In this document: in pieces, positions 35,299 through 44,518 of the stretch
How the letters are laid out: each line of letters opens with the position of its first letter
Position numbering within the stretch: the stretch's first letter is position 1
Assembly (NCBI GenBank): GCA_964630235.1
Contig: CAZVUO010000004.1
Location: 124,001 to 188,000 of the forward strand
Direction: 5' to 3'
DNA: 64,000 nt
From: JBFLYH01 sp964630235
GTDB lineage: Bacteria; Oederibacteriota; JAAXVQ01; JAUVAV01
Translations under genes and position numbers: made by a program
Notes under the pieces: generated by a model
What the model was told of the DNA's origin: nothing
What the model saw: the letters and a program-made list of their open reading frames with translations, nothing else
Database searches by the model: none

Positions 35299-37116
35299 TT
35301 ATTCGCTTATTTTAATATGCAACTCGCGCAGTTGCTCATCCTGCAGCGGTCCCGGCGCGCCGGTCAAGAGGTCCTGCGCACGCTGGGTTTTGGGGAACGC
35401 GATGACATCCCGGATCGTTCTTTCGCCGGCTGTCAGCATGACCAGGCGGTCCAATCCGATGGCCAGCCCGCCGTGCGGCGGGGCGCCGTACTCAAACGCT
35501 TCCAGCAAGAACCCGAATTTCTCTTTCGCCTCCTGCTCTGAAAGCCCGATGAGTTTGAAGATCCGCGCCTGCAGGGCCGACTGGTGGATACGGATGCTGC
35601 CTGAGGCGATCTCGCAGCCATTAAGCACCAGGTCAAAGCTCTGGGACCGCACCTGGCCCGGTTCCGAATCCAGCAGGTGGAGATCGTCCGGATGCGGAGC
35701 GGTAAAGGGGTGGTGTTCGGGATCCCAGCGCCGGTTGACGGCATCGTAGTGGAACAGGGGGAAGTCCACGATCCAGGATAAATGCCACTGATCGCTCGGG
35801 ATGAGGCCGAGCTGGCCGCCGATCTGCAGGCGGAGCCGGGACAGCACGTCGTTCGTGACCTGCGGCTGGTCCGCGATGAAGACCAGCAGATCCCCTGGGC
35901 GGCCTTCCATAATCGTTTGGATCTCTGCCAACTGGGCCGGGGTGAAATACTTCGTCAGGTTGGATTCCAACCCCTGGGCCGCGACTTTGAACCAGGCCAT
36001 GCCTTTGGCCCCGAATTTTTGCGAAGCGGCGATCAGGGAGTCAATTTCCTGGCGGGAGAAAGAAGCGCCGCCGGGAACAGCCATGCCTTTCACCAGGCCT
36101 CCGGCGTTCGCCGCTTCGGCGAACACCTTGAATTCAGCCTGCCTGGCCACCGCGGTGATGTCCTTCAATTCCAGGCCGAACCGCTGGTCTGGTTTGTCCG
36201 AGCCGAACCGGCGCATGGCTTCAGCATAGGTCATGCGCGGCAGGGGAAGGCTGGGTGCCGGCAGTCCGCAGGCGCGGAACACCTCGGTCATCAGCCCTTC
36301 AACTTTCCCCAGCAGATCGTCCTGGTCCACGAAGGACATTTCCAGGTCGATCTGGGTGAATTCGGGCTGGCGGTCAGCCCGCAAGTCCTCGTCCCGGAAG
36401 CAGCGGGCGATCTGGTAGTAGGCCTGACAGCCGGAGACCATGAGGATCTGCTTCAGCATCTGGGGCGACTGCGGCAGGGCGTAACAGCTGCCGGGATAGA
36501 TGCGGGAGGGCACCACATAGTCGCGGGCGCCTTCGGGGGTGCTTTTGAGCAGATAGGGGGTTTCCACCTCTAAAAAGCCCTGGCTGTCCAGATAAGCGTG
36601 CACGGCGCGGAGCATGCGGTGCCGCAGGCGCAGGTTGCGCTGCATGCACAACCGGCGGAGGTCGAGGTACCGGTAGCGGAGGCGCAAATCTTCGGAGACG
36701 TCCAGATCCTCCTCCACCTGGAACGGCGGGGTCAGCGCGCGGTTGAGAATCTGCACCTCGGTTACCCGGACCTCGATTTCGCCGGTGGGCATTTTGGGAT
36801 TGACGGTTTCCGGCGTGCGGGCCAAGACCCGGCCCTGGGCCAGCACCACAAATTCGCTCCGCAAGGTTGCGGCCAAAGCATGCGCCGCGGGCGCCTCGGA
36901 GGGATCAAAAACCAGCTGGGTGATCCCTTCCCGGTCGCGCAGATCAATGAAGATCAGGCCGCCGTGGTCACGGTTGGTATGGACCCATCCGGCCAGCACC
37001 ACCTGCCGGCCGACGTCCTCCCGCTTGAGTGCTCCGCAACTGTGGGTCCGCTTGAAGCGCATGCGGAATTCCAGGTCACCCGGGTTGGCGGGCTTGGGTT
37101 CCAATTTCTCGGTCAT
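35299..37116 (-). CDS. aspS: Aspartyl-tRNA synthetase (bacterial type)
   Basis: 605 residues from ATG 37116, after GGGGAGGAAG. The open frame further upstream is not conserved. The N-terminal OB anticodon-binding domain includes AGWVHTNRDHGGLIFIDLRDREG. The class II core has motif 2 CFRDEDLRADRQPEFTQID and motif 3 GLAIGLDRLVML. A bacterial GAD insertion domain lies near 290-420. Whether it also charges tRNA-Asn cannot be told without the GatCAB genes. It stands alone with a repeat-rich upstream region. Confidence 0.97.
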   Translation of the reverse strand: MTEKLEPKPANPGDLEFRMRFKRTHSCGALKREDVGRQVVLAGWVHTNRDHGGLIFIDLRDREGITQLVFDPSEAPAAHALAATLRSEFVVLAQGRVLARTPETVNPKMPTGEIEVRVTEVQILNRALTPPFQVEEDLDVSEDLRLRYRYLDLRRLCMQRNLRLRHRMLRAVHAYLDSQGFLEVETPYLLKSTPEGARDYVVPSRIYPGSCYALPQSPQMLKQILMVSGCQAYYQIARCFRDEDLRADRQPEFTQIDLEMSFVDQDDLLGKVEGLMTEVFRACGLPAPSLPLPRMTYAEAMRRFGSDKPDQRFGLELKDITAVARQAEFKVFAEAANAGGLVKGMAVPGGASFSRQEIDSLIAASQKFGAKGMAWFKVAAQGLESNLTKYFTPAQLAEIQTIMEGRPGDLLVFIADQPQVTNDVLSRLRLQIGGQLGLIPSDQWHLSWIVDFPLFHYDAVNRRWDPEHHPFTAPHPDDLHLLDSEPGQVRSQSFDLVLNGCEIASGSIRIHQSALQARIFKLIGLSEQEAKEKFGFLLEAFEYGAPPHGGLAIGLDRLVMLTAGERTIRDVIAFPKTQRAQDLLTGAPGPLQDEQLRELHIKISE

Positions 37117-37535
37117 TTTCTTCCTCCCCGCCGGTCCGTGCGGGTGAACGCCACGGCAAATTGCTTGACCCGTCTGGTGGGAACGGCGGCTGTTTTTTTT
37201 CCCGCAACGCCGAAAACCCCGGGTACGCCCCGGGATGAAGGCGTCAACAAGCGTCGCGGGATTTCGTCCCCTACCGGGGCTTTCCCTGCGTTCAACCGTG
37301 CCAACCCGACCGGCGACGGGAGGTGATGGAGTGGTGCCCCGGGCTTCGCTCCCCAAGGGACTTCCTGCGGTCGCCGGGAGGCTCCCCCGGTTTTCAGATT
37401 CCGGCGCAAAGGTTGTCGCTTGCTTCGTACCACAAAAACGCCTCCTGGTCCTGGCGCAAGAGTCCATGAGTGTATATTAAAACGGACAGGGCAAGCAATG
37501 AAAATATGACGGGGCCCGGCGGGAACAGATCGGGT
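37117..37535. repeat. Repeat-rich intergenic region between aspS and ligA (P-element copy B)
   Basis: No gene is supported here. 37265-37302 matches 6638-6675 at 32 of 38 positions. Other features are short GC hairpins (CCCCGGGTACGCCCCGGGG near 37215-37233) and a CGGGGATGAAGGC-like box that recurs in the element inside mutM. It contains the aspS leader; no clear promoter was identified. Confidence 0.5.
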
Positions 37536-39566
37536 TCAACCGTTTTTTTTCTCGCCGATCAACTTTAAAAACTCTTTTTCGTTCAACACCCGTACCCCGA
37601 TCTTTTTCGCCTTGGCCAGCTTGCCGCCCGCGCCGGGGCCGGCGACCACGTAATGCGTGTTCTTGGAAACCACGCTGGCCGGGCGCCCGCCTTGGGACTT
37701 CACCTTCGCTTCGGCCTGGCTGCGGGTCAGGCTTTCCAACTCGCCGGTAAACACGAAAATCTTGCCGGTCAATTCACCCGTGACCGCTTTCTCTTCGGAC
37801 AGCTGCCGCAGGTTGACGCCAGCCGCCTCCAACTTGGCCACGACGGCGCTGGTCTCCGGCCTGCTGAAAAAGGCATGGATGCTCTGGGCAACCTTGGGCC
37901 CGATCTCATGCAGTTCCTGCAAGGCTTCGGGTTCGGCGGCCGCCAGAGCCCGGAGGTCCGCATAGTGCGCGGCCAGCACCTCGCCCGCGTGTTGGCCCAC
38001 GAGCGGGATGCCCAGCGCATAGATGAGACGGCCGAGGGTCCGCTGTTTCGACGCCCGGAGCGCGGCCATCAGATTATCCGCGGATTTCTCGGCCATGCGC
38101 TCCAGGGGAACGATCTGGTCCGCGGTGAGCCGGTAGAGGTCGCCGTAATCGCGCACCAGTTTTTTTTCCACCAGTTGGTCCACGAGCGCCTCGCCCAGGC
38201 CCTCGATGTCCATGGCATCGCGCTGGGCAAAATGCCGGATGCTGCCTTTCAACTGCGCCGGGCAGGCGGGACTGACGCAGCGCCAGGCCACCTCGCCTTC
38301 CAGTTTGACCGCGACGCTCCCGCAGACCGGGCAGGCGGCGGGCATGACGAATTTTCTCTCCTTGCCCGTGCGCGCTTCGGCAAGCGGCCCCGCGATCTGG
38401 GGGATGATCTCCCCGGCTTTCTCGACAAGCACCAGGTCGCCCTCGCGGATGTCCTTGCGCGCGATATCTTCCTCGTTGTGCAGCGTGGCGCGGGAAACCG
38501 TGGTGCCGGCCAGAAAGACCGGCTCCAGCTCGGCCACCGGCGTCAACACCCCGGTGCGGCCCACCTGGACCGTGATGGCCAGCAGGCGCGTCCGGGCCTG
38601 CTCCGCGGCGTATTTATACGCGATCGCCCAGCGCGGGCTCTTGGACGTGGCACCCAGGCGTTTTTGCTGGTCGAGATCGTCCACCTTGATGACCAGGCCG
38701 TCAATCTCGAAAGGAAGATCGTGCCGTTTCCGTTCCCAGGCACCCAGGAAGTGTCTGATCTCGTCCAGGCTCTCGCAGCGGGCGTGATGCGGATTGACCG
38801 GCAGTCCCCACGCGGCCAGGCTGGACAGCGCGCGGGACTGGGTCTTGAGGCGCAGCCCGTTCTTTTCGTCCACGGCGTACGCGAAGAGGGCCAGGGGCCG
38901 CTGCGCGGTCTGGCGGGGGTCCAGCAGTTTCAGCGATCCGGCCGCGGCGTTGCGCGGATTGGCAAAGATCTTATCGCCGGCCTCTTCTCTTTGCCGGTTC
39001 AATTCCAGAAACGCTCTTTTAGGCAAGAACACCTCGCCGCGCGCCACCACTTCCTTGGCCGGGGCTTGGGAGTCCAGGCTCAGCGGCAGGCCGGCGAGGG
39101 TCCTGAGGTTTTGGCTGATATCGTCGCCGGTGAGACCGTCGCCGCGCGTGCTGCCCAGAACGAATTTTCGGTTTCGGTACGTGAGGGCGACGGCCACGCC
39201 GTCAATCTTGAGCTCCACCGTGTAGGCGACCGGCTCGCCGGGCAGGGCCTTGCGCACGCGTTCGTCCCATTCGGACAATTCCTCCACGGAATACGTGTTA
39301 TCCAGGGAGAGCATGGGTTCAGCATGCCGGACAGCTGCGAACTCGGCCAGCGGCTCTCCACCCACGCGCCGCGTGGGCGAGTCCGGCGTGGCCAGGGACG
39401 GGTACTGGGCCTCCAGGTCCTGAAGGCGGCGGTAGCGCCGGTCGTATTCAGCGTCGCTGATTTCAGGCTGGGACAGAACATAGTAGAGACGGTTGTGCCG
39501 GTCGAGATCCTGGCGCAAGCGTTCCGCTTCCTGGCGAACCGTTCCCGGGATCGTTCGCTTTGCCAC
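37536..39566 (-). CDS. ligA: NAD-dependent DNA ligase
   Basis: 676 residues from GTG 39566, which gives the standard LigA N-terminus. The Ia NAD-binding segment is LYYVLSQPEISDAEYD. The adenylated lysine is K120 in ELKIDG. The zinc finger is CPVC...C...CPAQ. HhH motifs and a C-terminal BRCT domain (KIFVFTGELESLTRSQAEAKVKSQGG) follow. It seals nicks in replication and repair using NAD. The open frame continues 21 codons upstream without conservation. Confidence 0.97.
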   Translation of the reverse strand: MAKRTIPGTVRQEAERLRQDLDRHNRLYYVLSQPEISDAEYDRRYRRLQDLEAQYPSLATPDSPTRRVGGEPLAEFAAVRHAEPMLSLDNTYSVEELSEWDERVRKALPGEPVAYTVELKIDGVAVALTYRNRKFVLGSTRGDGLTGDDISQNLRTLAGLPLSLDSQAPAKEVVARGEVFLPKRAFLELNRQREEAGDKIFANPRNAAAGSLKLLDPRQTAQRPLALFAYAVDEKNGLRLKTQSRALSSLAAWGLPVNPHHARCESLDEIRHFLGAWERKRHDLPFEIDGLVIKVDDLDQQKRLGATSKSPRWAIAYKYAAEQARTRLLAITVQVGRTGVLTPVAELEPVFLAGTTVSRATLHNEEDIARKDIREGDLVLVEKAGEIIPQIAGPLAEARTGKERKFVMPAACPVCGSVAVKLEGEVAWRCVSPACPAQLKGSIRHFAQRDAMDIEGLGEALVDQLVEKKLVRDYGDLYRLTADQIVPLERMAEKSADNLMAALRASKQRTLGRLIYALGIPLVGQHAGEVLAAHYADLRALAAAEPEALQELHEIGPKVAQSIHAFFSRPETSAVVAKLEAAGVNLRQLSEEKAVTGELTGKIFVFTGELESLTRSQAEAKVKSQGGRPASVVSKNTHYVVAGPGAGGKLAKAKKIGVRVLNEKEFLKLIGEKKNG

Positions 39567-39637
39567 GCAGAGGGGGTCCTTTCCGGCGGATGGGCGAGCA
39601 GCCGTATTATAGAAAAACTTCCCCTGCATGAAAAGAC

Positions 39638-39665
39638 TTTACAGCGCGTTTTCCTGCTTTATAAT
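39638..39665 (+). promoter_or_regulatory. Promoter of the patatin lipoprotein gene
   Basis: TTTACA (39638-39643), 16 nt, TATAAT (39660-39665), 34 nt before the ATG at 39700. The -10 is a perfect consensus. Confidence 0.7.
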
Positions 39666-39699
39666 TGGGCCAGCTTAAGACCCCAAGGAGCCCTGTGCC

Positions 39700-40581
39700 A
39701 TGCCGATCTTGTCCAGCTTGAAGAACCGGACCATCCGCGTCCTGGCCATTTTGACCCTGGTGGGGGCAGTGGCCGGCTGCGCCGCGGTCCCGCCCAAACC
39801 CGCCGGGCAAAAAAAAGTGGCGCTGGTTTTGGGCGGCGGCGGCGCGCGCGGCTTCGCCCACGTGGGCGTAATCCGCGAACTGGAAAGCGCCGGCATCCCG
39901 ATTGACATGATCGTCGGCGTCAGCGTAGGCAGCCTGATCGGCGCTCTCTACGCGGACACGGGCGATTCTTTCAAGCTGGAGTGGAAGTCTTTCAAAATCG
40001 AAAAAAACCAGATCTTCGATTTTAAAGTTCTCAATGTCTGGGACGGTCTGGCCAAGGGCGACGCGCTCATGGCATATCTCGACAAGAATCTCGAGAACAC
40101 GTTCATCGAAGACCTCAAAATCCCCCTTGCCATCGTGGCCGTGGACTTGTATTCGGGCCAGCCGGTGGTGTTCCGCCGGGGGCTCATCAAGACCGCGGTG
40201 CGCGCCAGCACCTCGGTGCCGGGCATTTTCGCGCCCGTGCCCTTTGAAGACAAACTGCTGGTGGACGGCGGCGTGCTGGGCAACTTGGCGCCGCAGGTGG
40301 CCAGGGCCATGGGCGCGGATATCGTGGTGGGGGTGGATATCGGCAAAGGGCGGGCGCGCTTTGCCGAAGGCCAGCCCAACGCCTTGCTGGTCATTCTGGA
40401 GTCCATTGACCTCATGGGCGGGGAAATCGTGCGGCTCAGACAGGGCGAAATGGATTTTCTCATTAAACCCGATGTCGGCCAGGTCGGCATTACGGATTTC
40501 ACCCGCAAACAGGAGCTGATCGAAGCCGGCCGCGCGGCCACCCGGCAAATCGCAGAAAAAATCAAGCAGGCGCTCAAATAG
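39700..40581 (+). CDS. Patatin-like phospholipase lipoprotein (RssA/NTE type)
   Basis: 293 residues. A lipoprotein signal with lipobox VAGC (Cys27) is followed by a full patatin catalytic set. The oxyanion-hole motif is GGGGARGFAH (45-54), the nucleophile elbow GVSVG (Ser75) and the catalytic Asp DGG (189-191). It is likely a serine acyl hydrolase acting on phospholipids or related esters in the periplasm or at the outer membrane. It is divergent from ligA and has a good promoter of its own. Confidence 0.92.
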   Translation: MPILSSLKNRTIRVLAILTLVGAVAGCAAVPPKPAGQKKVALVLGGGGARGFAHVGVIRELESAGIPIDMIVGVSVGSLIGALYADTGDSFKLEWKSFKIEKNQIFDFKVLNVWDGLAKGDALMAYLDKNLENTFIEDLKIPLAIVAVDLYSGQPVVFRRGLIKTAVRASTSVPGIFAPVPFEDKLLVDGGVLGNLAPQVARAMGADIVVGVDIGKGRARFAEGQPNALLVILESIDLMGGEIVRLRQGEMDFLIKPDVGQVGITDFTRKQELIEAGRAATRQIAEKIKQALK

Positions 40582-40753
40582 CCCGTCCTGCCCCACAAAC
40601 AACGCCCGTTCCTCCCGGCTGACACGCTCACCCCTCCCTTGGCTGTTTGCGCGCAACGCATGAAATAAACCCGCCCTGCCAGGTGTCTAAATCAACAGGA
40701 GGCGTTCGCTGTTGAACCTGGCCTTCTTATCCACCGGGGGGGAGGTGGATGCC

Positions 40754-41272
40754 ATGCGTTTCGGAAAAACGGTGGTGTGCGCTGGCTGGCTGGCTTGGGG
40801 CGTGGGAGCGCTCCAGGTTGCCGGAGCCTTGCCTGAAGAGGAATCCCCGCCCCTCCGGCAGACCTCTCCCCTGCGCCTTGAGCCCTTAACCGACCAAGAC
40901 GAGCTCTACAACAAGGCTTACCAGCGCTTATGGGAGGATACTGCGTTTTGGCGGTCCTTGCTCGCGAGCCCGGCGCCCAGCCACGCTTCCCCCCGGTCCG
41001 CTTCCGGCCGTTCGCCCATTCGCGTGTTCAGTGACCAAAACAGAAACGCGATCCAGTTCACGTGGTCCTCCCAAAATTTGGGGCGTGTCCGGCGGATTGT
41101 TATCTATGATGTTGCCGGCGAACGGCTGGCGACCTTGCGCCCGGGAACGCAGGACAGCGCTTCCTGGAATATCGGGAATCGCTGGTCGGATATTGTCTAT
41201 TTTCAGGTGTGGTACACCAGAAACCACCGCGAACTGTCTCTGCCCCCGGGCAAGATCGCTATTTTCCGCTGA
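40754..41272 (+). CDS. Exported protein with a FlgD/T9SS-like C-terminal module
   Basis: 172 residues from ATG 40754, behind GGAGGTGGATGCC. The open frame begins at a TTG further up, which is unlikely to be used. A signal peptide (about 1-24, ending VAGA) is followed by a linker. The C-terminal half is YDVAGERLATLRPGTQDSASW...VYFQVWY, matching the core of the C-terminal domain found on the larger surface proteins in this window. Function unknown. Its 3' end overlaps the 3' end of the convergent mutM by 14 bp. Confidence 0.65.
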   Translation: MRFGKTVVCAGWLAWGVGALQVAGALPEEESPPLRQTSPLRLEPLTDQDELYNKAYQRLWEDTAFWRSLLASPAPSHASPRSASGRSPIRVFSDQNRNAIQFTWSSQNLGRVRRIVIYDVAGERLATLRPGTQDSASWNIGNRWSDIVYFQVWYTRNHRELSLPPGKIAIFR

Positions 41273-42326
41273 ATCCGCCTGCTCGTTTTTTTTGTTGTTT
41301 TTGCCCGCCGCCTGGCTGGCACCGGGAGCACCAGTGCGTGCCGCGCTGGGCGACCACGCCTTTCGAGATCGGCCGGCCGCACTGCACGCAGGGTTCGCCT
41401 TCCCGCCCGTACACCCGCAGACGCGCTTGAAATCCACCGCGCCGGCTTTCCGGATCGAAATAATCGGACATGGTCGTGCCGCGAAAACGGATGGCCTCGG
41501 CCAGCACTTCGCGGATAGCGGCATGCAGGCGGGCGATCCGCCGCAACGACAGGCTTCCAGCGCGGGCTTGCGGGGCGATGCCGGCCCTAAACAGCGCTTC
41601 GTCCGCGTAGATATTGCCCAGACCCGCGACCAGTTTTTGGTTTAATAACAGGGCCTTGATCGAGGCTTGCTTCCCGGCCAGCCCAGCGGCCAAACTCCGG
41701 GATGTAAATTCCCCTTCCAGCGGCTCAGGACCCAGGGCGGCGAACGCCGTTTGCTCCTCACTCCGGTCCCGCAGCCAGCGCAGGCTCCCGAATTTCCGAA
41801 TATCGCGGAAATAGAGCCGCTGCCTTCCCTCGAAGTCAACGACCAAATGGGTATGCTGGTCCGGCAGCATGGGCAGGTCGCAGCACGGCCGTCGGCCTGC
41901 GGGCGCCGCGAATAGCTGGCCGGTCATACCCAGGTGCACGAGCAGGGTTCCATGGAGCCCCCCGGCGAGCGAAGGAAGTGCCTTTAGGGAGCGAGCCCGG
42001 GGCCCCACCAAACGACCTCGCACCCCCGGCCGATTGGGAAGGCGACATCCTGCAACGTCGCCATGGCCTTCATCCCGGATCGCCACCGTGACTTTCGACG
42101 TTGCAGGACCAAACTCCAACAGCAGGTACTTGGCCCGGCGGCGCACGCTTTTGAGCTTGCGTCCCCGCAGGCATCCGGCCAAATCGATTTGCAGGCCGGA
42201 AAACCCCCGCGTCAGGCGCGAGCCGGGAGTGCGCGGTTTGCGCACCTCGGCCCTCAGGATGCGGCGGCCGGCCAACTTGCGTTCCAGGACTTTGCGGATG
42301 GTTTCGACTTCGGGCAGTTCGGGCAT
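41259..42326 (-). CDS. mutM: Formamidopyrimidine-DNA glycosylase with an in-frame insertion
   Basis: 355 residues, against the usual 270-290. The start MPELPEVETIRK gives the catalytic Pro2/Glu3. GTLLVHLGMTG, RDIRKFG and NIYADEALFRAGI are present. The C-terminal zinc finger is CVQCGRPI...HWCSRCQ. Between YLLLEFGPAT and GTLLVHLGM about 48 residues (SKVTVAIRDEG...LPSLAGGLH) interrupt a segment that is normally nearly continuous. This stretch is encoded by a dispersed repeat. A short Lys/Gln-rich tail is also added. It excises 8-oxoguanine and nicks the abasic site. Activity with the insert is uncertain, although the frame and catalytic residues are intact. It is coupled to queH (TAATG). Confidence 0.93.
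   Translation of the reverse strand: MPELPEVETIRKVLERKLAGRRILRAEVRKPRTPGSRLTRGFSGLQIDLAGCLRGRKLKSVRRRAKYLLLEFGPATSKVTVAIRDEGHGDVAGCRLPNRPGVRGRLVGPRARSLKALPSLAGGLHGTLLVHLGMTGQLFAAPAGRRPCCDLPMLPDQHTHLVVDFEGRQRLYFRDIRKFGSLRWLRDRSEEQTAFAALGPEPLEGEFTSRSLAAGLAGKQASIKALLLNQKLVAGLGNIYADEALFRAGIAPQARAGSLSLRRIARLHAAIREVLAEAIRFRGTTMSDYFDPESRRGGFQARLRVYGREGEPCVQCGRPISKGVVAQRGTHWCSRCQPGGGQKQQKKRAGGFSGK
41946..42108. repeat. Palindromic element inserted in frame in mutM (P-element copy C)
   Basis: The left part (41946-41993) matches 6427-6474 in an intergenic region at about 40 of 48 positions. The right part holds a perfect 13-bp inverted repeat, 42048-42060 with 42096-42108 (TCCTGCAACGTCG and its complement), separated by 35 nt. 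The whole stretch corresponds to extra residues in MutM and keeps the frame open. A shorter box (CCATGGAGCCCCCC) recurs at the left junction of the glyS island (14948-14958). Confidence 0.7.
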
Positions 42327-42868
42327 TATTTCGTTCTTTGCGAATATTGGCAGCCGCAGTAATTCTGCCGGTACAGCTCCAGCCGGCGCGACCATTCCAA
42401 GCTGCGCTTGAACCCGTCTTGCTTCTTGAAATCCATTTCCAGAAATTGCACGCCGTGCCGTTGCGCCGCTTCGCGGCCGGTGCGGAAGATCGTTGCCGCG
42501 TCTTTATGCGGGGAAATGGTGAGCGTGGTGGTGAACCAGGGCAGGCCCAGTTCGCGGGCCTTGGCCGCGGTGGCGTTCAGGTTGTGGCAAAAGCAAGCGG
42601 CGCAGCGTCCACCCCGTTCCGGCTCCTGCTCCAGACCGGCCACGGCCGCGTCCCAGGACCGCGGCTGGTACGGGGCCGCCACCAGGGGGAAGCCCAGGGC
42701 CGCGGCCACGCGTTCCGCGTTTTCCAGGCGCCGATAGTATTCTCCCTCGGGATAGATATTATCATTATGAAAATATCCATAAACGTCGTACTCCGCCGAC
42801 AACCGCTCCACCACGGCCGTGGCGTCCGGCGCGCAGCATATATGGAGAAGAATTTTCGGTTTGTCCAT
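42326..42868 (-). CDS. queH: Epoxyqueuosine reductase QueH
   Basis: 180 residues from ATG 42868 (MDKPKILLHICCAPD). The iron-sulfur and zinc ligands of QueH are visible: HICCAP at 9-14, RCAACFCHNL and NYCGCQYS. EGEYYRRLENAER and TTLTISPHKDA are family signatures. It carries out the last step of queuosine synthesis in tRNA, replacing QueG. Its stop codon overlaps the mutM start by one base, so the pair is co-transcribed. Confidence 0.93.
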   Translation of the reverse strand: MDKPKILLHICCAPDATAVVERLSAEYDVYGYFHNDNIYPEGEYYRRLENAERVAAALGFPLVAAPYQPRSWDAAVAGLEQEPERGGRCAACFCHNLNATAAKARELGLPWFTTTLTISPHKDAATIFRTGREAAQRHGVQFLEMDFKKQDGFKRSLEWSRRLELYRQNYCGCQYSQRTK

Positions 42869-42940
42869 GACAGTATCCCGGGCTTGAATTCCGCTGATTA
42901 TAGAGGCATTCCCCGGCCCCGGCAAGGGGGAAAAACCCGC

Positions 42941-42969
42941 TTGGCCGGCTTTGGTCCGCGTGCTAAAAT
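42941..42969 (+). promoter_or_regulatory. Promoter of the FAD-linked oxidase gene
   Basis: TTGGCC (42941-42946), 17 nt, TAAAAT (42964-42969). The predicted transcript start near 42976 excludes a start codon at 42951 and agrees with the GTG at 42999. The same layout (TTGG.., about 17 nt, TAAAAT) recurs upstream of the stalk-protein genes. Confidence 0.7.
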
Positions 42970-42998
42970 CCATTTTTCCAAGCCAAAGGATGTGCCCC

Positions 42999-44489
42999 GT
43001 GATCATCAAAACCGACCCTGCCGTCATCGCGGGTTACCTGGAAGACGCCTCGGGTTTCACCGCCGGCCAGGCAGACCGCCTGGTGATCCCCGAAACCATC
43101 CGGGAACTCGAAACCTACCTGGCCGAAGCGTCGCGCCGCAGCGAGCCAGTCACCGTGTCCGGCGGCCGCACGGGCGTGGCCGCGGGTTCGATTCCCGAAA
43201 AGGGCGCGATCTTGTCGCTGGAGAAGTTTGCCGCCATCGGACCAGTGCGGCGGCAGGGTGAAGGCGGCTGGGTCACGGTCGGCGCGGCGGCGCGGGTGGA
43301 TGCCGTGAAAGCGGCAGCCGCGGCCCAGGGTCTCCTATACGCCCCGGACCCGACCGAACGGACCGGCACCCTGGGCGGCAACGTGGCGACCAATGCCAGC
43401 GGCGGGCAGGGCTTCAAGTACGGCACCACCCGCGACCACGTACTGGGGCTGACCGCGGTGCTGAGTACTGGCGAGCGGTTGACCCTGGAGCGCGGCCGCG
43501 GGCCGCGCCATGCGGATCTGCTGGTCTATGCGCTGGAATCGGGCCGCACGCTGGAAGTTCAGCGCCCCCTGCTGCCGCCGCTGCGGGTGGCCAAGAACGC
43601 GGCCGGGTATTTTTCCGCCCCGGACATGGATCCCCTGGACCTGCTGATCGGCATGGACGGCACGCTGGCTGTCATCACGGAGATCAAACTGAGGCTGCTG
43701 CCGGCGCCGGAAAGCGTTTTCTCCCTGGCCGCGTTCTTTCCGACCCTGCAAGCGGCCGCGGCGTGCGCCGCCGCGCTTCGGAAGGCCGGCCGCCGGCCAC
43801 GGACCGCTTCCGGCCTGGCTCCGGTTTCGCTCGAATTCATGGACCGCCACGCCCTGGCCCTGCTGCGCCCCCAATTCCCTTCCCTGCCTGCCGAGGCCGA
43901 GGCCGTCCTGCTCATCGAGCAAGAGTACGCCCGCGCTGACGAAGACGCCTGCCTGGCCGCCTGGGAGGCCTTCCTTGCGTCCCAGGGCTTGCCGGACCGC
44001 ATGCTGTGGCTGGCCTTTTCGCCCCAGGACCGCGAACGGCTCCGCGCTTTCCGCCATGCCCTGCCGGAAACCGTGAATACCATCGTCCGGCAGCGCAAAT
44101 TCCCCAAGGTCGGGACCGACATGGCGGTCCCGGAGGATGAATTTCCGGGGATGCTGTCCGTTTATATGCAGGGTCTGGATACCAGCGGTCTGGAGCACCT
44201 GATGTTCGGCCATATCGGCGAATGTCATCTGCATGTCAATGTCCTGCCGCGCGACCGCTCCGAGTTCGACCAGGCCAAGCAGCTGTACGTGGAGTTTGCC
44301 CGCCAGGCTGTCGCCCGGGGCGGCACGGTCAGCGCGGAACACGGCATTGGCAAACTCAAACATGATTTTCTGCGCTTGATGGTGGGCGATCCGGGATTAC
44401 GGGAAATGGCCCGCGTGAAACGCGCGTTTGACCCGGCTTTCATCCTCAACCGCGGCAACATCCTGCCGGAAAAGTACCTGGAACCCTAA
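42999..44489 (+). CDS. FAD-binding oxidoreductase of the GlcD / D-lactate dehydrogenase type
   Basis: 496 residues from GTG 42999, with AAAGGA eight bases upstream; ATG 42990 is an alternative. The FAD_binding_4 domain has VTVSGGRTGVAAGS and GGNVATNASGG.G.KYGTTRDHVLGL. The C-terminal FAD-oxidase domain has HIGECHLHVNVLP and the conserved GTVSAEHGIGKLKHDFL. Such enzymes oxidise 2-hydroxy acids (glycolate, D-lactate, 2-hydroxyglutarate). The substrate cannot be told and no GlcE/F partners are nearby. Confidence 0.9.
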   Translation: MIIKTDPAVIAGYLEDASGFTAGQADRLVIPETIRELETYLAEASRRSEPVTVSGGRTGVAAGSIPEKGAILSLEKFAAIGPVRRQGEGGWVTVGAAARVDAVKAAAAAQGLLYAPDPTERTGTLGGNVATNASGGQGFKYGTTRDHVLGLTAVLSTGERLTLERGRGPRHADLLVYALESGRTLEVQRPLLPPLRVAKNAAGYFSAPDMDPLDLLIGMDGTLAVITEIKLRLLPAPESVFSLAAFFPTLQAAAACAAALRKAGRRPRTASGLAPVSLEFMDRHALALLRPQFPSLPAEAEAVLLIEQEYARADEDACLAAWEAFLASQGLPDRMLWLAFSPQDRERLRAFRHALPETVNTIVRQRKFPKVGTDMAVPEDEFPGMLSVYMQGLDTSGLEHLMFGHIGECHLHVNVLPRDRSEFDQAKQLYVEFARQAVARGGTVSAEHGIGKLKHDFLRLMVGDPGLREMARVKRAFDPAFILNRGNILPEKYLEP

Positions 44490-44518
44490 ACCCGGCCGCC
44501 TGGTCCAAGTCTTTGAGG

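Noticed and set aside
37117..37467. N-terminal extension of aspS of about 117 residues
   Set aside because: It is not conserved and lies in repeat-rich spacer. GGGGAGGAAG before ATG 37116 marks the real start.
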